Assembly (NCBI GenBank): GCA_903860985.1
Contig: CAIOSO010000039.1
Location: forward strand, 1 to 36,471
Origin: an uncultured Flavobacteriales bacterium
GTDB lineage: Bacteria > Bacteroidota > Bacteroidia > Flavobacteriales_D > Crocinitomicaceae
Reading direction: 5' to 3'
DNA length: 36,471 bases
Every line of letters starts with the position of its first letter. Within the stretch, counting starts at the first letter, position 1. The notes beneath the pieces were generated by a model. That model made no database searches. It was given only the letters and a program-made list of their open reading frames with translations, and had not been told where the DNA came from. Shown here piece by piece: positions 6,465-16,651 of the stretch. The translations under genes were made by a program, and so were the position numbers.

Positions 6465-9125
6465 TTAACCTCCTCCTGATCCAAGCTTCACTCCAGACTG
6501 TTGTTCCTTTTCCTGCTGTTCCTTCCATGAATTCAAGGTCTTTTTCAATTTTGAGTCCTTTGTCTGTTTCTTTTCTTCCATGAATTCTTGTTTGCTCGCT
6601 GGACCAAATTTAATTTTCAGGTCTTCTTTGGGAACATCCTTCGGTATGTAGGCTTTCACAGTGGAATCCTTTTGGAAAAAGCCGAATTCCGCTTTCAACA
6701 TGGATTTCGCTTGAACTTTTTCTTCTTGACGGTATTCTTTTGCTTGGGCTTTTCGTCCTTCATTATCCCATTCATAGATGGGTTTTTCGAGTGTGCCGTG
6801 CATGCGCAAGAACAGTCGGACACCCGTTCCATCGTCGATGACTTCGCCAAACTCCGTTTGATTCTTCGTGGCTTTCAGGTCTCTAAGGCGGAAGGCAAAC
6901 CGATAATCGATGACATTTTCAAATGAATGTCGGCCCGAAACATCCATGTCCAATGCCGTGGATCGAATGGTCATTTTTGGAATTTCAATCATTCCATTTT
7001 GAATAATGATGCTGTTTTCCATCATTTCAAAATCGACATTTTTCAATTTCCTTTCTAACAGGTCAATGTTTTCTTTTCCTAGCACCAATTTTCCGGACTT
7101 CGTCTTTAAGCTTTCCGTGATGTCTTTAAAGGATGCCACATTTTTTAGATGTCCGTTGTACACTTTTAAATCCAATTTCGCTTCGATGCCCGAATAGGAA
7201 ATTCCTTTCGCCAAGGTAAACGGAGCGCGAAAGAACAAATTGGCTTCGGCTCTTCCGGATATGTTTTGCTCACGAATGACTGTTTGATCAAAGTTTTCCC
7301 ATTCTTTAAAAAGTGATTTGAAGTTCAAGTTTTTTCCAGCGATCTGTGTTGTGAGCATAAATTTTTCGGGCTCCTTCTCTTCGATGATCAAGGCTCCACT
7401 GAGTAGTGCTTCGGCGTTCACCAAGCTCATTTGTGGGAAATGCAAACGACGGTGCTCGATGTTCATTTTACTGATGAGGTGTTCAAATTGGTGTTTTCCA
7501 TACCGCAGTTTTTCAATTTGTAAATTGATTTCACCTTGAATGTTATCAGGCAAAGAATATACTTCTCCCGCCTCAATTTTCATTTCTTTCGTTGTTGAAC
7601 CTAGGTCTTCCACGCTTAAGTAGTTGCTTTCGAGTAAGATGCTCGTTTTCAAATCACCCTTTCCATTGAGGTATGGAAAAATGTTGCCAAAAATCCCATT
7701 GAGTTTGACATCGCTAGCTCCCAACTTGAGTGCTGTGTTTTCAATTCCTGCTTCATTTCCCCGCAAGAACAAGCGTCCATTCACCTGACTAAACTGACGT
7801 TTGTCGTCAATTAATTTTAAGAAGATATTCTTCAGCGCAAGTTGTCCACTGCATTCATCCACCGCTAACTCACCTGTAGAACTTGTGCTTAACTTAAAGT
7901 TCGTTTGAATGCCCAAATTACCGCGTACCTCATCAATGGAAGGCAAGTGAAAAATTGAATGAATCAAGGCTAAATCCACATTTCCTTTGGCATTCCCTTC
8001 CACCTTTGGCTGATCAAATTCTCGCAGTTCAAACTCACCGGAAAATGGTCCGCCAGCTGTGCGAAAGCGCACATTTTTCATCGAAATAAATTCTCCTTCC
8101 ACTCCGTCGTTACTGTATTTTCCGACTAATTCAATGTCCTGTATGTTCAGTCCATGTTCGGGCTCCGTTAATGTTCCATGTTGAATGCTAAAATCAGCAT
8201 TCACTCCAATGGGCTCAACTGCAGACAATGCCCCTGCTAAATCCAAGTGAAAATCAACTTCCCCACTGCCTTTGAATGCTTTCACATCTTTTGCGGCATC
8301 TAATGAGAATTCATTGACCAATTGTGTCAATTGAATGTTTTTCGATTGAACAGCAAACTGCAGGCTATCGGGACTCACCATTCCGTTCACGGAGAAAGGC
8401 AAGTGTTCGACGCTTAATTCCGCATTTTTGAGGGAATATAATCCCGTCAGTTGATTGACATCCAACGCGAAATTAAACTCCGTATTTTTATTGCGTAGTA
8501 ATGTAATGTCCCCGCTTTTCAAGCGTCCTAACTTCATTTTACCCATGGCTTTTGCCACGAATGCGTCGGAGGAAAAATCACCTTTGATGCGCGCATCCTT
8601 GAACGTTGAGGAAAGGTATTGCTTGGAAGAAACATTGTCATAAATGAATCGGAGTCCATCGATTTTAACTTCTTTCAACGTCAGGTTAAAGTCGGTTTTA
8701 GTCTCACTCGGACTCGGTTTAAAGATGTCGAAGTTTTCTTTTCCGCGTGCGTCGTAGCGAATGGCTAGTTTTCCTTGATTCACTTTCGCCTGTTTCACGT
8801 AGTATTTTCCCTGATAAATATCCCAGGGATTAAAGGTTAAGCGCAATTGTTCTGTGTAAAACAAGGTGTCGGAAACCTGTGCATTCGGCAGCGACTCTTG
8901 AATAAACAAGTGCTCAAAATCCACCGATAAATTGGGAAAGGATGACCAGAAAACCAGGTCCATGTCCGAAACTTGAAGCGGAACATTTAAATGCGTATTT
9001 ACTTCTGTCAAAACGAGTCCGCAAATGCGGTCCTTCAAGAAATAAAGAGAAAGCGTGATCAATAAACAAATACTGATAACGGGGAAGAATACCCATTTAA
9101 GAAGAAGTCGGAGAAATGATTTCAT
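6465..9125 (-). CDS. AsmA-like protein, inner-membrane anchored
   Basis: 886 residues with one N-terminal membrane helix (about residues 11-29, LKWVFFPVISICLLITLSLY) and a long periplasmic part of repeating beta-rich segments, the pattern of AsmA/TamB-like proteins. Support includes the 'NTHLNVPLQVSDMDL' stretch right after the helix and the C-terminal 'IRSTALDMDVSGRHSFENVIDY' at about residues 722-743, typical of the AsmA C-terminal region. Members are thought to bridge the envelope and carry lipids; this is family knowledge, not shown here. The last 80 or so residues are Lys/Glu/Gln-rich and end in GSGGG, probably disordered. Its TAA lies one base from that of rfaE2. A 7-of-8 match to the -7 element (TACCTTCG) is at 9143-9136. 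Confidence 0.8.
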   Translation of the reverse strand: MKSFLRLLLKWVFFPVISICLLITLSLYFLKDRICGLVLTEVNTHLNVPLQVSDMDLVFWSSFPNLSVDFEHLFIQESLPNAQVSDTLFYTEQLRLTFNPWDIYQGKYYVKQAKVNQGKLAIRYDARGKENFDIFKPSPSETKTDFNLTLKEVKIDGLRFIYDNVSSKQYLSSTFKDARIKGDFSSDAFVAKAMGKMKLGRLKSGDITLLRNKNTEFNFALDVNQLTGLYSLKNAELSVEHLPFSVNGMVSPDSLQFAVQSKNIQLTQLVNEFSLDAAKDVKAFKGSGEVDFHLDLAGALSAVEPIGVNADFSIQHGTLTEPEHGLNIQDIELVGKYSNDGVEGEFISMKNVRFRTAGGPFSGEFELREFDQPKVEGNAKGNVDLALIHSIFHLPSIDEVRGNLGIQTNFKLSTSSTGELAVDECSGQLALKNIFLKLIDDKRQFSQVNGRLFLRGNEAGIENTALKLGASDVKLNGIFGNIFPYLNGKGDLKTSILLESNYLSVEDLGSTTKEMKIEAGEVYSLPDNIQGEINLQIEKLRYGKHQFEHLISKMNIEHRRLHFPQMSLVNAEALLSGALIIEEKEPEKFMLTTQIAGKNLNFKSLFKEWENFDQTVIREQNISGRAEANLFFRAPFTLAKGISYSGIEAKLDLKVYNGHLKNVASFKDITESLKTKSGKLVLGKENIDLLERKLKNVDFEMMENSIIIQNGMIEIPKMTIRSTALDMDVSGRHSFENVIDYRFAFRLRDLKATKNQTEFGEVIDDGTGVRLFLRMHGTLEKPIYEWDNEGRKAQAKEYRQEEKVQAKSMLKAEFGFFQKDSTVKAYIPKDVPKEDLKIKFGPASKQEFMEEKKQTKDSKLKKTLNSWKEQQEKEQQSGVKLGSGGG

Positions 9126-9263
9126 ACGTGTTAGACGAAGGTAGTTGAAGAATGGGTACAGCTTTAGGCTTAAAATGCCTATTTATGAACGTGGATTTGT
9201 CAGTTTGTCACATAAATTTTCGTTCAATTGCCTTGAGGCATGAGTAATTTTCGAGAGATGACT

Positions 9264-9271
9264 TATCTTTG
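9264..9271 (+). promoter_or_regulatory. Bacteroidota -7 promoter element deciding the lysS start
   Basis: TATCTTTG is an exact TAnnTTTG match ending 19 bases before ATG 9291. It lies inside the extra codons that an upstream ATG (9240) would add, so transcripts from it cannot use that upstream start. Confidence 0.55.
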
Positions 9272-9290
9272 TAGTCTTAATTCAAATCCA

Positions 9291-10997
9291 ATGAGTCATT
9301 TCGAACTTTCTGAACAGGAAATCCTGAGAAGAGAATCCCTTCAAAAACTACGTGATTTGGGCATCGACCCTTATCCAGCTGCTTTGTATCCCGTTGATGC
9401 GTATGCAAGTCAATTGAAGCAGGATTTCGAAGACGGGAAGGAAGTTTGTTTGGCGGGAAGAATGATGTCTCAACGCATCATGGGAAAGGCGTCCTTCGCT
9501 GAATTGCAAGATTCTTCTGGAAGAATTCAAGTGTACTTTAACCGCGACGAAATTTGTCCGGATGAAGACAAAACGCTGTACAACGAAGTCTTTAAAAAAC
9601 TGCTTGATCTAGGTGATTTTATTGGTGTGAAAGGATACGTGTTTAAAACACAAGTAGGTGAAATTTCTGTTCACGTACAGTCCTTTACTGTGTTGAGTAA
9701 GTCATTACGTCCACTTCCCCTCCCAAAAACGGATACGGATGGAAACGTACACGATGCATTTACCGATCCAGAATTACGCTACCGTCAACGTTATGTTGAT
9801 TTAGTCGTAAATCCACACGTGAAAGAAGTGTTTGTGAAACGAACAAAATTATTCAACGCCATGCGTCACTTCTTCAACGAAGCTGGCTATATGGAAGTGG
9901 AAACACCTATTCTACAAGCCATTCCTGGTGGAGCATCTGCACGTCCATTTATCACACATCACAACGCCTTGGACATTCCTTTATACATGCGAATTGCCAA
10001 TGAATTGTATTTAAAACGCTTAATTGTCGGTGGATTTGATGGCGTATACGAGTTCTCTAAAAACTTTAGAAATGAAGGAATGGACCGTACGCACAATCCG
10101 GAATTTACGGCAATGGAAATTTACGTTTCTTACAAAGACTACAATTGGATGATGGACTTCACCGAGCGTCTATTGGAACATTGCGCGATGAGCGTGAATG
10201 GAAAAACAGAAGCTACTTTTGGTGAGCACCACATTGATTTCCGTGCGCCGTACAAACGCGTAACCATGCGTCAATCGATCATTGATTTCACTGGATTCGA
10301 CATCGATGGAAAAACGGAGCATGAACTATTTGCTGCGGCAAAAGGGATGGGTATCGCCGTTGATGAAACGATGGGGAAAGGAAAATTAATCGATGAAATA
10401 TTCGGAGCAAAATGCGAAGGAAATTACATTCAACCAACATTCATCACGGACTATCCAAAAGAAATGTCTCCCTTGTGTAAAGTTCACCGCGACAATCCTG
10501 AATTAACGGAGCGCTTTGAATTAATGGTTTGCGGAAAAGAAGTAGCGAATGCCTACTCCGAGTTAAATGATCCGATCGATCAACGCGAACGTTTCGAAGA
10601 GCAACTTCGTTTGCAAGAAAAAGGAGACGATGAAGCCATGTTTATCGACCAAGATTTCTTGCGCGCATTGGAATACGGCATGCCGCCAACAAGTGGACTT
10701 GGTATCGGAATGGACCGTTTGATTATGTACTTAACCAACAACGCATCGATCCAAGAGATTTTGTTCTTCCCTCAAATGCGACCAGAAACAAAAAGTGTAA
10801 AAATCGAATTGAACGAGAGCGAACAAGCCATTTTTGCAGCGATGCAAAAACTAGGTGAATCCGTTTTACCTGAGTTGAGAGCTCAATTTGCTGAAATGAG
10901 TAATAAAGTTTGGGACAGCAGTGTAAAAACCTTGACGAAAAACAACTTGTTGAAGGTGAGTAAAGAAGATGAGATTCTTTACATTCGCTTGGTTTAA
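9291..10997 (+). CDS. lysS: Lysine--tRNA ligase, class II
   Basis: Charges tRNA-Lys. With ATG 9291 the protein has 568 residues and starts MSHFELSEQEILRRESL. ATG 9240 is also in frame, but the -7 element at 9264-9271 argues for 9291. An OB-fold anticodon-binding domain (about residues 40-150, 'VCLAGRMMSQRIMGKASF') precedes the class II catalytic core: motif 1 (MEVETPILQAIPGGASARPF), motif 2 (FRNEGMDRTHNPEFTAMEIY) and motif 3 (GLGIGMDRLIMYL). After the usual bacterial end (FFPQMRPE) there are about 70 extra residues, Glu/Lys-rich and helical-looking. The stop TAA overlaps the convergent gene's stop in TTAA (10994-10997). Confidence 0.97.
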   Translation: MSHFELSEQEILRRESLQKLRDLGIDPYPAALYPVDAYASQLKQDFEDGKEVCLAGRMMSQRIMGKASFAELQDSSGRIQVYFNRDEICPDEDKTLYNEVFKKLLDLGDFIGVKGYVFKTQVGEISVHVQSFTVLSKSLRPLPLPKTDTDGNVHDAFTDPELRYRQRYVDLVVNPHVKEVFVKRTKLFNAMRHFFNEAGYMEVETPILQAIPGGASARPFITHHNALDIPLYMRIANELYLKRLIVGGFDGVYEFSKNFRNEGMDRTHNPEFTAMEIYVSYKDYNWMMDFTERLLEHCAMSVNGKTEATFGEHHIDFRAPYKRVTMRQSIIDFTGFDIDGKTEHELFAAAKGMGIAVDETMGKGKLIDEIFGAKCEGNYIQPTFITDYPKEMSPLCKVHRDNPELTERFELMVCGKEVANAYSELNDPIDQRERFEEQLRLQEKGDDEAMFIDQDFLRALEYGMPPTSGLGIGMDRLIMYLTNNASIQEILFFPQMRPETKSVKIELNESEQAIFAAMQKLGESVLPELRAQFAEMSNKVWDSSVKTLTKNNLLKVSKEDEILYIRLV

Positions 10998-12394
10998 TCG
11001 TATTTTATCCTCTTGAGCATTTCCGTCTGACTCTCCCCTAGGTAGTTGTTCCATGTGACGCGAACAAAGTAACAGCCTGCGGCTATTTCCATCGGTAAAG
11101 TCGCATATGATTGCTGCGTAATGTGAAAATCAGCGACAAGGTTTCCGTTCGCATCAACGATGTTTATATCGAATTCCGAAACCTCATCATTTGGTAATCT
11201 GATGTACACTTCCTCGCCAACAGAAGATGGATTCGGATACAATTGCACGTGTTCGGTACTTGGCGTTAAGAACTTCGATCGGTCGAATTCGAATAAAAAG
11301 AGTCCATTGTTTCGGTCCGAAATTAAAATGCGTTCACTTGGCAACAATGCATGCACTCCCCACGCTCCCCACATGGAGAATCCATTCGTTATGGCATTAT
11401 CGATGTAAGTATCGAACACGCCGATTTCTGTGGGTGGATTCTTACGCAAATCAAAAATCCGTAGTCCGTCGTTGTAGTATGCCACAAACGCAAACTCATT
11501 GGTGATGTGAATGTTATGCGGTGTTTTGGGATAAGGGGCGTTCTGTGTTCCGAAAAACTGTTGGACTTGCAACTGTCCATTCGCTAAAACACGGCATTTT
11601 TTTATCGGTAATCCGGCGGTTTCATCGGCAAACACGTAGGTGCTTTCATCCGGACTCAACCATCCTTGGTGATTGTATCCTTGTTGTGGATAGAAGGTCA
11701 AATTATTCACATAAACAGGATTGCTTGGATTGCTAAAATCATAGGTGCGCAGTCCGTCAAATCCACAATTTAAAATCGCTCGATTGTTCTTTACGTAAAG
11801 ATCATGGACCTCTGGAATATCATTTGGGCCTTCCCAAAGTAGCGTTGGAAGAATCGGATTGGACAAGGAATAAACCCGCAAGGGAATGATGCCAAGTTCA
11901 TTTCCATTCACAATCGGGTTGACTAAGGTCAAATAAAGCAGCGCATTTGCGGAATCGACGAATAGATTGTGTGATTTTCCGAAATACTGATCTTGTAAGT
12001 CCGCAACAAGGTGTACAGAATCGGGCAAGTACGATACATCCATGATTTGAAGACTACTCGGACCTTCATCGCACACAGCGTACAAGTAATTTTGGTAGTG
12101 TTTGTACTCGCGTGTAATGGCTTGAGCGGACTGAAAACGTCCTGGAACAAAGTCCACGAAACGCAAGCTATCTTGTTCCGTCAGCTCAAAAATATGTGCG
12201 CCTTCCGTGGAGCCAATGACAGCATATTCCTTTCCGTTTTGCACAAAAGCCCAGCAACTACTGAATCGCACCTGACTTGAGCTCGTCATGATGGTGTCGG
12301 AGTACCAATGATCTAACAAACGAACATTTTTTATTTCTTGGGCTGAAAAGCTTCCGATAATGAAAAGGCAAGAAATAAAAACGATGTGTTTCAT
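10994..12394 (-). CDS. Secreted choice-of-anchor B / LVIVD-type beta-propeller with T9SS sorting domain
   Basis: 466 residues: signal peptide (MKHIVFISCLFIIGSFSAQ), then a repeat region in which segments such as 'GAHIFELTE', 'SLQIMDVSYL', 'PLRVYSLSNP', 'GLRTYDFSNPSNP', 'GLRIFDLRKNP' recur about every 45-60 residues. This is the blade pattern of LVIVD/choice-of-anchor B proteins, which form surface beta-propellers. From about residue 380 a C-terminal domain with 'VQLYPNPSSVGEEVYIRL' and 'ISDRNNGLFLFEF' before it matches type A T9SS sorting domains. Export across the outer membrane and surface attachment are therefore likely. Ligand unknown. It follows the RNA methyltransferase gene by 6 bases, so the two are probably co-transcribed although functionally unrelated. 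Confidence 0.82.
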   Translation of the reverse strand: MKHIVFISCLFIIGSFSAQEIKNVRLLDHWYSDTIMTSSSQVRFSSCWAFVQNGKEYAVIGSTEGAHIFELTEQDSLRFVDFVPGRFQSAQAITREYKHYQNYLYAVCDEGPSSLQIMDVSYLPDSVHLVADLQDQYFGKSHNLFVDSANALLYLTLVNPIVNGNELGIIPLRVYSLSNPILPTLLWEGPNDIPEVHDLYVKNNRAILNCGFDGLRTYDFSNPSNPVYVNNLTFYPQQGYNHQGWLSPDESTYVFADETAGLPIKKCRVLANGQLQVQQFFGTQNAPYPKTPHNIHITNEFAFVAYYNDGLRIFDLRKNPPTEIGVFDTYIDNAITNGFSMWGAWGVHALLPSERILISDRNNGLFLFEFDRSKFLTPSTEHVQLYPNPSSVGEEVYIRLPNDEVSEFDINIVDANGNLVADFHITQQSYATLPMEIAAGCYFVRVTWNNYLGESQTEMLKRIKYD

Positions 12395-12400
12395 GTCCTT

Positions 12401-12946
12401 CTAGATGTAGCGTTTACAAAATTCCCACATGACAATCCCGGCACAAACACTGACGTTTAAGCTGTGTTTGGTGCCAAATTGGGGGATTTCAATGACATAA
12501 TTGGACGCATCGATTACTTGCTGATTCACGCCATTTACTTCGTTTCCAAAAACGAGGGCAAACTTTTCATCCTTTAGTGCATGTATGTCCTGCAGCATCG
12601 TCGTTTTCTCTGTTTGTTCAACTGTACATACAGCATACCCTTGTTGCTTCAATTCGGATGTTAACTCAAGAATATCCGAACGGTATTCCCAGGCAACTGT
12701 TTCCGTAGCGCCGAGGGCTGTTTTGTGGATATCGCGGTGAGGTGGACAAGCGCATATTCCGCAGAGGTAAATTTTCTCTACGTTAAACGCATCAGCGGTG
12801 CGAAAAAACGAGCCGATGTTATTCAAGGAACGAATATCATCCAACACGATGATGATTGGGTTTTTGGCTTGTTCTTTATACGCTTCATCGGAAACACGGT
12901 TTAGTTCCCAAAGCTTTAATTTTTTGTTTTTAGATTCTGTAGTCAT
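12401..12946 (-). CDS. TrmH/SpoU-family (SPOUT) RNA 2'-O-methyltransferase
   Basis: Transfers a methyl group from S-adenosylmethionine to a ribose 2'-OH in tRNA or rRNA; which RNA is unknown. All three SpoU motifs are visible: motif 1 'DDIRSLNNIGSFFRTADAF' (Asn and Arg conserved), motif 2 'ALVFGNEVNGV', and motif 3 'IPQFGTKHSLNVSVCAGIVMWEF' that forms the trefoil knot. At 181 residues it is the short, single-domain form without an N-terminal RNA-binding domain. I use ATG 12946; a TTG nine bases further upstream lies inside the likely -7 element and is an unlikely start. Insertion 'CGICACPPHRDIHKTALGA' is common in the Bacteroidota version as far as I recall. Confidence 0.9.
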   Translation of the reverse strand: MTTESKNKKLKLWELNRVSDEAYKEQAKNPIIIVLDDIRSLNNIGSFFRTADAFNVEKIYLCGICACPPHRDIHKTALGATETVAWEYRSDILELTSELKQQGYAVCTVEQTEKTTMLQDIHALKDEKFALVFGNEVNGVNQQVIDASNYVIEIPQFGTKHSLNVSVCAGIVMWEFCKRYI

Positions 12947-12952
12947 TTGAAT

Positions 12953-12960
12953 CAAAGTTA
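12953..12960 (-). promoter_or_regulatory. Bacteroidota -7 promoter element for the RNA methyltransferase gene
   Basis: Minus strand TAACTTTG matches TAnnTTTG and ends only 6 bases before ATG 12946, so the transcript would be nearly leaderless if this element is used. Confidence 0.4.
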
Positions 12961-13016
12961 AGAGTAATTGTTAAAATGTTCTTGGAAATAGGTGCAGAAG
13001 ACCACATAAAAATTCC

Positions 13017-13024
13017 TAATTTTA
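13017..13024 (+). promoter_or_regulatory. Possible -7 promoter element for mutS (one mismatch)
   Basis: TAATTTTA differs from TAnnTTTG only in the last base and ends 15 bases before the mutS ATG, the same distance seen for exact matches elsewhere in the window. Confidence 0.3.
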
Positions 13025-13039
13025 AGTTCCAATTATAAA

Positions 13040-15676
13040 ATGCCCAACTTGTCAAAATCGCCTACAGAAAAAGCCGTTGTTGAAACGCCTTTGATGAAAC
13101 AATACAATCAAATTAAAGCCCGGCATCCGGAAGCTTTGTTGTTGTTTCGTGTGGGAGATTTTTACGAAACATTTGGAGCGGACGCGGTGAAAACTTCGCG
13201 CATTTTGGGTATTATTTTAACAAAGCGCGGAAGTGGTTCGGCGACTGAAATTGAATTAGCTGGATTTCCTCACCATTCCCTTGATACGTATTTACCGAAA
13301 CTTGTCAGAGCTGGACAGCGTGTAGCGATTTGCGACCAGTTGGAAGACCCTAAAATGACAAAGACGATTGTCAAACGTGGTGTGACGGAATTGGTAACCC
13401 CTGGCGTTTCCTTTAACGATCAGGTACTCGAGCAATCTAGAAATAATTTCCTTTGTGCAATCCATTTTGAAAAAGCGGCAATTGGCGTCGCATTTTTAGA
13501 CGTTTCCACGGGAGAATTTTTGGTGGCACAAGGAAACAAAGAATACATCGACAAGCTCATAAGTGGCTTCGAACCAACCGAAATCATCTACCAAAAAAAC
13601 AAGCGAACGGATTTCGAACAGCAGTTCGGCGAAAATCATTTTACGTTTCGGGTGGAGGATTGGGTATATACCAGTGAGTACGCGAATGAAATGCTCACGA
13701 AGCATTTTGGAACAAAATCCTTGAAAGGATTTGGCATTGAGGGTCTTTCTGCTGCGATTGTCGCCGCGGGAGCAATTTTTCATTACTTAAATGAAAACCA
13801 GCACCATCGCCTAGGACACATTTCGACGATTTCAAGAATCGAAGAAGAAAAATACGTTTGGTTAGATCGTTTCACGGTGCGTAATTTAGAGTTAATCTAC
13901 TCCGCTAACGACAATGCAGTAACGCTCTCAGACGTGTTAGATCATACCTTGACTCCCATGGGGGGGCGACAAATGAAGCGATGGATTGTTTTGCCTTTAA
14001 AAGACCAAAAACCGATCGAAGAGCGTTTAGATATCGTTGATTTTTTAGTCAGTCATTCAGAAATCAGCTATGAAATTGGACAGCGCCTCAAAGAAATTGG
14101 AGATTTAGAACGCCTTATTTCGAAGGTAGCTGTTGGGAAAGTCAATCCGAAAGAGGTCATGCATTTACGTAGGACCCTATTACAAATTGAACCGATTAAG
14201 GCCTTGTTAAATGACAGCGATCTGTTTTCCTTGAAAAAACTACGCGAACAATTAAATGGGTGTCATAATTTAATCGAATTGATTGACCGAACTTTATGTG
14301 ACGAACCCGTTGCACAAGTTGGAAAAGGAATGATTATTCGTTCGGGTTTTGACACGGATTTGGATGAGCTTCGAGAAATTTCATTTAACGGGAAGGGGTA
14401 CTTGGAGGAAATTCAGGAACGCGAATCAAAAAGAACGGGCATTCAAAGTTTAAAAATAGCGTTCAACAATGTATTTGGCTATTATATTGAGGTTAGAAAT
14501 AGCCACAAGGATAAAGTTCCTGAAGATTGGGTGCGCAAGCAAACCTTGGTGAACGCAGAACGATACATCACGGAAGAGCTAAAGGAATACGAAGGGAAAA
14601 TTTTAGGGGCAGAAGAAAAAATCTACGCCATTGAATCAAAGTTGTTCCAAGACTTGGTATTCAGTATGGCTGATTACATTCAGCCCATTCAACACAATGC
14701 CTTACTCATTGCTCATTTGGATTGTTTGTATTCTTTCTCGCAAACCGCTAAGGAAAATCGGTATGTTCGTCCAGAAATCAACGATAGTTTTGTCTTAGAC
14801 ATAAAAAATGGTCGTCATCCGGTCATCGAAAAACGATTGCCAATAGGTGAATCGTACATTGCCAACGACGTGTTACTCGATAACAACGACCAGCAAATCA
14901 TCATGATCACTGGTCCAAACATGAGTGGTAAAAGTGCGATTTTGCGTCAAACCGCTCTTATTGTCCTCATGGCGCAGATGGGTTCTTTCGTTCCAGCAGA
15001 CGCAGCTAAAATAGGCTTGGTGGATAAAGTATTTACGCGTGTTGGGGCGTCGGATAACATCTCCTCTGGAGAATCCACATTTATGGTCGAAATGAATGAA
15101 ACCGCGAGTATTTTGAATAACATTTCTCCGCGAAGTTTGATTTTATTAGATGAAATTGGAAGAGGAACGAGTACCTATGATGGGATTTCAATCGCTTGGT
15201 CCATTGCGGAATTTCTCCATGAAAATGCAAAAGCCAAATGCAAAACCTTATTTGCTACGCATTACCATGAGTTAAATGAAATGAGTAAACGATTTGAGCG
15301 CATCCGAAACTACAACGTGTCGGTCAAGGAACTTGGGGATCGCGTTTTGTTTCTGAGAAAATTAACCCCAGGCGGCAGTGCACACTCCTTTGGAATTCAT
15401 GTGGCACGTATGGCGGGAATGCCCCCAATGGTTCTCCAAAGAGCGGAGCAAGTGTTAAAGGACTTAGAGTTTTCTCATGCGAATATGGGCGCAAATGGTG
15501 GAAGCAAAAAAGGAAAGAAGGACAAAGATCCCAACATGCAATTGAGCTTCTTTCAATTGAATGACCCTGTTTTGGAACAAATACATGAAGAATTGATGGG
15601 AATAGACATTAATACATTGACGCCTGTTGAAGCCTTGATGAAGCTAAATGACATTAAAAAATTAACGGGTGGTTAA
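13040..15676 (+). CDS. mutS: DNA mismatch repair protein MutS
   Basis: Recognises mispaired and looped bases and starts repair. 878 residues, full length for MutS1. The mismatch-wedge motif is present as Phe41-Tyr42-Glu43 (GDFYETFG). The connector, lever and clamp regions follow. The C-terminal ATPase carries Walker A GPNMSGKS (near residue 625), Walker B '[16 protein letters not shown]', and the 'ATHYHEL' switch. The C-terminal tail before residue 878 has a Gly/Lys-rich linker ([12 protein letters not shown]) followed by a short helix, as in MutS tetramer domains. mutL is not in the window. The stop codon overlaps the next gene's GTG start by 8 bases. Confidence 0.98.
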   Translation: MPNLSKSPTEKAVVETPLMKQYNQIKARHPEALLLFRVGDFYETFGADAVKTSRILGIILTKRGSGSATEIELAGFPHHSLDTYLPKLVRAGQRVAICDQLEDPKMTKTIVKRGVTELVTPGVSFNDQVLEQSRNNFLCAIHFEKAAIGVAFLDVSTGEFLVAQGNKEYIDKLISGFEPTEIIYQKNKRTDFEQQFGENHFTFRVEDWVYTSEYANEMLTKHFGTKSLKGFGIEGLSAAIVAAGAIFHYLNENQHHRLGHISTISRIEEEKYVWLDRFTVRNLELIYSANDNAVTLSDVLDHTLTPMGGRQMKRWIVLPLKDQKPIEERLDIVDFLVSHSEISYEIGQRLKEIGDLERLISKVAVGKVNPKEVMHLRRTLLQIEPIKALLNDSDLFSLKKLREQLNGCHNLIELIDRTLCDEPVAQVGKGMIIRSGFDTDLDELREISFNGKGYLEEIQERESKRTGIQSLKIAFNNVFGYYIEVRNSHKDKVPEDWVRKQTLVNAERYITEELKEYEGKILGAEEKIYAIESKLFQDLVFSMADYIQPIQHNALLIAHLDCLYSFSQTAKENRYVRPEINDSFVLDIKNGRHPVIEKRLPIGESYIANDVLLDNNDQQIIMITGPNMSGKSAILRQTALIVLMAQMGSFVPADAAKIGLVDKVFTRVGASDNISSGESTFMVEMNETASILNNISPRSLILLDEIGRGTSTYDGISIAWSIAEFLHENAKAKCKTLFATHYHELNEMSKRFERIRNYNVSVKELGDRVLFLRKLTPGGSAHSFGIHVARMAGMPPMVLQRAEQVLKDLEFSHANMGANGGSKKGKKDKDPNMQLSFFQLNDPVLEQIHEELMGIDINTLTPVEALMKLNDIKKLTGG

Positions 15677-16592
15677 AATCAATTTTCTTTTTCTTTTCAT
15701 TTGCTTGATCGGAAGTATGATTTCCTGCTCCATTGATGAGGCACAACCCTTAGCGCATAGAACATTCGTCATTGCCTCTGATTTTCTTTACCAAAAGGAC
15801 GTGAAATTCTTTGCAGACTTCGCTAAAAGAGAAAAGGTAAAGATTGAAATCGAACATATGCGTGCAGATTCCATTCAATACCGCTTGAAGAAGGATGGAT
15901 TCAACACAAACATCGATTTGGTCTTTGTACAATCACTGCTTGGTATAAAGGCCTTGGAAAATCAAACGTTTCAACCTGTACAAAATGGGTTTTCTGACGG
16001 TGAATTATCCGAGCTGAAACAGATTCGAAACAATTGGTTTTTAGTTGGCAAGGATCCATTTGTGATCAGTTATTTGAAGGATAGTTTAGATAAGCCTTCC
16101 ACTTACAGAGAATTAAGTTCCGATTATTTATGGACTAGTCCAGATTTAGCTTCAGTGGAGGTGTTGAAAGCGCATGTACGTTATCAGTTTCAAAAAAAAC
16201 AGGGTAACAATCAAAAGGAATTAAAGGATTGGCTCCGTGGATTGAAAGACCACCGCATCGCTTATCAAGAGGGGACAGACAGTACCGCCAGCACACAATT
16301 ACTTTTTCTGAAGTACAGTGCCTATTCCAAGAATAAACTGCTCACTCAGATGAAAAAACGCAAAGTGATCTTCCCAAAACAGCTTTATTCTGATTACTTC
16401 GCTGTTGCCGTTGTTCCACAAGCAAAAAATTATGCGGTGACCAAATCATTTCTACTGTTTTGGAATGAAAAGGCGAACAGTTCTAAGTTTCTTCAGCACT
16501 TTGGCATGACTGCATTGGGTCGAATTAAAAAAGGAAAAGGTTTCTATATTTCTCCGGAGGAAATTCTTGCTTTACTTTCCAAAAGAAACTAA
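15669..16592 (+). CDS. Lipoprotein resembling type 2 periplasmic binding proteins
   Basis: 307 residues. The GTG start overlaps the mutS end; it is preferred because it alone gives a full lipoprotein signal ([20 protein letters not shown], Cys20), and no later Met precedes the hydrophobic stretch. The body has the look of ABC-type solute-binding proteins related to the ferric-iron family: '[25 protein letters not shown]' then '[21 protein letters not shown]', where binding proteins have a 'DVvl..s..al' segment, then '[18 protein letters not shown]' and an '[10 protein letters not shown]' helix. No transporter permease or ATPase gene is nearby. I infer a binding-protein fold; ligand and even the fold are uncertain. 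Coupled translation with mutS is suggested by the overlap. Confidence 0.55.
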   Translation: MVKINFLFLFICLIGSMISCSIDEAQPLAHRTFVIASDFLYQKDVKFFADFAKREKVKIEIEHMRADSIQYRLKKDGFNTNIDLVFVQSLLGIKALENQTFQPVQNGFSDGELSELKQIRNNWFLVGKDPFVISYLKDSLDKPSTYRELSSDYLWTSPDLASVEVLKAHVRYQFQKKQGNNQKELKDWLRGLKDHRIAYQEGTDSTASTQLLFLKYSAYSKNKLLTQMKKRKVIFPKQLYSDYFAVAVVPQAKNYAVTKSFLLFWNEKANSSKFLQHFGMTALGRIKKGKGFYISPEEILALLSKRN

Positions 16593-16624
16593 TCAAGGTT
16601 TTAAGAAGAATTGATTCTTATCCG

Positions 16625-16632
16625 TAATTTTG
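16625..16632 (+). promoter_or_regulatory. Bacteroidota -7 promoter element for the bacilliredoxin gene
   Basis: TAATTTTG matches TAnnTTTG and ends 19 bases before the ATG at 16652, in the 59-bp gap after the lipoprotein gene. Confidence 0.55.
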
Positions 16633-16651
16633 TAATCTAAAATCGGAAAAA

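Noticed and set aside
9240-9290. Upstream in-frame ATG for lysS
   Set aside because: The -7 promoter element at 9264-9271 lies inside these codons, and LysS family proteins normally start near the ATG at 9291.
12947-12955. TTG start for the RNA methyltransferase gene
   Set aside because: It overlaps the likely promoter element TAACTTTG; ATG 12946 is adequate.
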